From Clusia tigrina (Eukaryota; Arthropoda; Insecta; Diptera; Clusiidae), in NCBI GenBank assembly GCA_920105625.2, contig OV050030.1:212396325-212460324 (forward strand): a DNA stretch of 64,000 bases. Reading direction: 5' to 3'. Positions 60,891 to 64,000 of this stretch are shown here, one piece after another; position 1 is the first letter of the stretch, and each line of letters opens with the position of its first letter. The translations under genes and the position numbers were made by a program. The notes below the pieces were generated by a model. It was not told the DNA's origin. It worked only from the letters and a program-made list of their open reading frames with translations, and did not search any database.

Positions 60891-62116
60891 CTTCAAATGG
60901 CCCTACCTTCTATATGGTGCGTCCTATACCTATCAAAGTTTGCAACAATCAAGTGCTTGTAGCTTTTTACTGGAGCATAATAAAATCTTGAAATTTTGTG
61001 ACAATGAAGTACTCGAGCCTCTTGTCAATTTAAGCTATCACTCATAGCTATGCTACCCTTGAGTCCCAAATCAAAGACTGATAAAACTTCAAAATGCCCT
61101 AACTTCTATACGGTGCGATATATACCTATCAAAGTATGCAACATACAAATGCTTGTAACTTTTTACTGGAACGTCATAAAACCTTGAAATTTGGTGACAA
61201 TAAAGTACTTGTGCCTCTTGTCAATTAAAGTTGTCGCTCATTGCTATGCTACCCTTGAGTCCCAAATCAAACACTGATAAGACAATGACCCTAAATTCTG
61301 TACTTTGCGTCCTACAGTTATCAGAGTTTGCAACAATCAAATGCTTGTAACTTTTTACTGGAGCGTCATAAAATCTTGAAATTTTGTGACAAAAAAGTAC
61401 TCGAGCCTCTTATCAATTTAAGCTATCGCTCATAGCTATGCTACATTTGTGTGTCAAATCAAACACTGATGAACATTCAAATGGCCCTCACTTCTATATG
61501 GTGCGTCCTACACCTATCAAAGTTTGCAATAATCAAATGCTTGTAACTTTTTACTGGAGCGTCATAAAACCTTGAATTTTGGTGACAATAACTACTCGAG
61601 AGTCTTGTCAATTTAATCTGTCTCTCATAGCTATGCTACCCTTGAGTCCCAAATCAAACACTGATAAAACTTCAAATGGCCCTAACTTCTATACGGTGCG
61701 TCTTATACCTATCAAAGATTGTCACAATCAAATGCTTGTAACTTTTTACTAGAGCGTCATAGAATCTTAAAATTTTCAACATTCAAATGCTTGTAACTTC
61801 TTACTGGAGAGTCATAAAATCTTGAAATTTTGTGACAATAAAGTACTCGAGCCTCTTATCAATTTAAGCTATCGCTCATAGCTATGCTACCCTTGAGTCC
61901 CAAATCAAACACTGATAAAACTTCAAATGGCCCTAACTTCTATATGGTGCGTCCTACACTTATCAGAGTTTGCAATAATCAAATGCTTGTAACTTTTTAC
62001 TGGAGCGTCATAAAACCTTGAAATTTGGTGACAATAAAGTACTCGAGAGTCTTGTCAATTTAATCTATCTCTCATAGCTATGCTACCCTTGAGTCCCAAA
62101 TCAAACACTGATAAAA
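60891..62116 (+). repeat. 1226-bp tandem duplication, copy 2
   Basis: An almost perfect copy of 59665-60890; the only difference I noticed is CAATGACCCTAAATTC near 61285. The match stops at about 62131, where CCTTCTATATGG of copy 2's start would be expected and ACTTCTATACGG is found. Confidence 0.93.
61717..61826 (+). repeat. 55-bp internal duplication (1226-bp copy 2)
   Basis: Identical arrangement 1226 bp downstream of 60491-60600; it is part of the segmental duplication and not an independent event. Confidence 0.87.
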
Positions 62117-63067
62117 CTTCAAATGGCCCTAACTTCTATACGGTGCGTCCTACACCTATCAAAGTTTGCAACAATCAAATGCTTGAAAGTTTTTACTGGA
62201 GCGTCATAAAACCTTGAAATTTTGTGACAATAAAGTACTCGAGCCTCTTATCAGTTTAAGCTATCGCTCAATAGCTATGCTACCCTGGAGTCCCAAATCA
62301 ATCACTGATAAAACTTCAAATGGCCATAACTTCTATACGGTGCGTCATACACCTATCAAAGTTTGCAACAATCAAATGCTTGTAACTTTTTACTGGAGCT
62401 TAATAAAATCTTGAAATTTTGTGACAATAAAGTACTCGAGCCTCTTGTCAATTAAAGCTATCTCTCATAGCTATGCTACCCTTGACTCTCAAATCAAACA
62501 CTGATAAAACTTCAAATGGCCCTTACTTCTATACGGTGCGTCCCACACCTATCAAAGTTTGCAACAATCAAATGCTTGCAAGTTTTTACTGGAGCGTCAT
62601 AAAACCCAGAAATTTTGTGACAATAAAGTACTCGAGCCTCTTGTCAATTTAAGCTTTCGCTCATAGCTATGCTACCCTTAGTCCCAAATCAACCACTGCG
62701 AAAACTTCAAATGGACCTAACTTCTATACGGTGCGTCCTACACCTATCAAAGTTTGCAACAATCAAATGATTGTAACTTTTTACTGGAGCGTCATAAAAT
62801 CTTGAAATTTTGTGACATTAAAGTACTCGCGCCTCTTATCAATTTAAGCTATAGCTCATAGCTATGCTACCCTTGAGTCCCAAATCAAACACTTCTAAAC
62901 CTTCAAATGGCCCTACCTTCTATATGGTGCGTCCTATACCTATCAAAGTTTGCAACAATCAAGTGCTTGTAGCTTTTTACTGGAGCATAATAAAATCTTG
63001 AAATTTTGTGACAATAAAGTACTCGAGCCTCTTGTCAATTTAAGCTATCACTCATAGCTATGCTACC
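62117..63067 (+). repeat. Satellite joining the 1226-bp duplication to the last unit
   Basis: Monomers resembling the 3175-bp duplication (CAATAGCTATGC, CCTGGAGTCCC near 62270-62290) are followed by CTTGACTCTC. A CTTAGTCCCAAATCAACC monomer (about 62668) and M' (CACTTCTAAACC, about 62890) come next. The CCTGGAGTCCC monomer is otherwise confined to 20.8-25.5 kb, so this is a displaced piece of that family. Confidence 0.78.
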
Positions 63068-64000
63068 CTTGAGTCCCAAATCAAAGACTGATAAAACTTC
63101 AAAATGCTCTAACTTCTATACGGTGCGATATATACCTATCAAAGTATGCAACATTCAAATGCTTGTAACTTTTTACTGGAACGTCATAAAACCTTGAAAT
63201 TTGGTGACAGTAAAGCACTCGAGCCTCTAATCAATTTAAGTTATTGCTCATAGCTATGCTACCCTTAGTCCCAAATCAACCACTGATAAAACTTCAAATG
63301 GACCTAACTTCTATACGGTGCGTCCTATACCTATCAAAGTTTGCAACAATCAAATGCTTGTAACTTTTTACTGGAGCTTAATAAAAGCTTGAAATTTTGT
63401 GACAATAAAGTACTCGAGCCTCTTAACAATTTAAGCTATCGCTCATAGCTATGCTACCCTTGAGTCCCAAATCATACACTGATAAATCTTCAAACGGCCC
63501 TAATTTCTATACGGTGCGTCCTATACCTATCAAAGTTTGCAACAATCAAATGCTTGTTACTTTTTACTGGAGCTTAAAAAATCTTGAAATTTTGTGACAA
63601 TAAAGCACTCGAGCCTCTTATCAATTTAAGCTATCGCTCATAGCTATGCTACCCTTGAGTCCCAAATCAAACACTGATAAAACTTCAAATGGCCCTAACT
63701 TCTATACGGTGCGTCCCACACCTATCAAAGTTTGCAACAATAAAATGCTTGAAAATGTTTACTTTAGCGTCATAAAACCTTGAAATTTGGTGACAATAAA
63801 GTACTCGAGCCTCTTATCAATTCAAGCTATCGCTCATAGCTATGCTACACTTGAGTCCCAAATCAAACACTCATAAAACTTCAAATGGCCCTAACTTATA
63901 TACGGTGCATCCTACACCTATCAAACTTTTCAACAATCAAATGCTTGTAACTTCTTACTGGACAGTCTTAAAATCTTGAAATTTTGTGACAAAAAAGTAC
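63068..64000 (+). repeat. HOR family 3 unit, truncated by window end
   Basis: It matches 47081-48210: N' with CAAAATGCTCTAAC, GACAGTAAAGCACTCGAG, CTTAGTCCC, CATACACTGATAAATC, TGCTTGTTACTTTTTAC, TTACTTTAGCGTC and CACTCATAAAAC in the same order. One monomer is missing near 63320, where V* passes directly into the GGAGCTTAATAAAAGC monomer. The window ends inside the monomer that precedes Z in the earlier copy. Confidence 0.82.

Larger units (their letters stand above)
1..64000 (+). repeat. 196-bp tandem satellite array, whole window
   Basis: The entire window is head-to-tail copies of one monomer. I set its phase at CTTGAGTCCC and end it with AGCTATGCTACC. Counting the majority sequence gives 196 bp with 73 G+C (37%). 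Fixed landmarks in order are CTTGAGTCCC (1-10), TTCAAATGGC (31-40), ACGGTGCG (53-60), a variable box (about 61-71), ATCAAAGTTTGC (71-82), AATGCTTGTAAC (91-102), a T5 tract (103-107), GGAGCGTCAT (111-120), GAAATTTTGTGAC (129-141), AATAAAGTACTCGAG (142-156) and the dyad region (172-188). All copies run in the same direction. Spacings of 195-196 bp between landmarks are seen throughout, with recurrent 4-bp and rarer larger indels. The array extends past both window edges. Role is inferred: non-coding satellite heterochromatin, possibly centromeric or pericentromeric. I do not recognise the family. Confidence 0.97.

Noticed and set aside
1..64000. CRISPR array
   Set aside because: There are regular repeats but no unique spacers; the whole 196-bp unit is repeated and varies continuously. 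Unit size and context are those of satellite DNA.
1..64000. CENP-B box
   Set aside because: I looked for the TTCG....A..CGGG pattern. TTCGAATGG occurs in type A and ATTCGTTG in the LTR-like insert, but neither is followed by CGGG at the right spacing. A centromeric role remains inference only.
1..64000. tRNA, rRNA or telomere repeats within the array
   Set aside because: No A/B-box pair with cloverleaf, no rRNA-like conserved block and no short G-rich telomeric repeats were seen; the only non-monomer sequence is the duplicated 249-bp insert.
1..64000. Nested sub-repeat inside the 196-bp monomer
   Set aside because: ATCAAA appears three times and CAAATG twice per monomer, but spacing and flanks differ and no half- or third-monomer periodicity is evident. 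These words act only as occasional recombination points.

Overview
The window is one uninterrupted block of eukaryotic satellite DNA. From base 1 to base 64000 it is built from a single AT-rich tandem monomer of 196 bp (about 63% A+T by hand count of the consensus). Every copy I read lies in the same orientation. About 325 monomers are present. I see no protein-coding gene, tRNA, rRNA or CRISPR array. The short ORFs that exist are chance read-throughs of the monomer; 196 is not a multiple of 3, so the reading frame rotates at every repeat. The organism cannot be named from the sequence. Long, head-to-tail, multi-level satellite of this kind is typical of pericentromeric or centromeric heterochromatin in insects, plants and other eukaryotes.

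The array is organised as higher-order repeats (HORs): distinguishable monomer types follow one another in a fixed order, and the whole group is then repeated. Layout: (1) 1-12666 holds a clear 11-type HOR (called A-K here), best seen at 1195-3326 and 7587-9734. It has 10-mer, 12-mer, 3-mer and 6-mer derivatives, whose junctions are hybrid monomers. (2) 12667-14755 is a 7-monomer (1368 bp) unit and a partial second copy. (3) 14756-19102 is a mosaic of types from several HORs, with internally duplicated monomers. (4) 19103-25452 is two tandem copies of a 3175-bp segment. Each copy carries the only non-satellite sequence in the window, a 249-bp insert with TG at its start and 5-bp direct repeats at its edges, most simply a solo LTR. 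(5) 25453-27503 is a mosaic. (6) 27504-40340 is a second HOR family with two alternating unit classes, alpha and beta. (7) 40341-64000 is a third, variable family with units of about 1.2 to 5 kb, including a nearly perfect 1226-bp tandem duplication at 59665-62116.

No genes work together here. What the sequence records is the turnover of a satellite: unequal exchange in whole-monomer steps, partial duplications inside monomers, junctions at short shared motifs, and co-amplification of a transposon relic. Conserved elements in most monomers include a 6-bp dyad near the monomer end, an XhoI site, an AATAAA hexamer and several short A/T tracts. Coordinates of units were read by hand from diagnostic bases; boundaries given by monomer phase should be good to a few bases, and mosaic boundaries are approximate.
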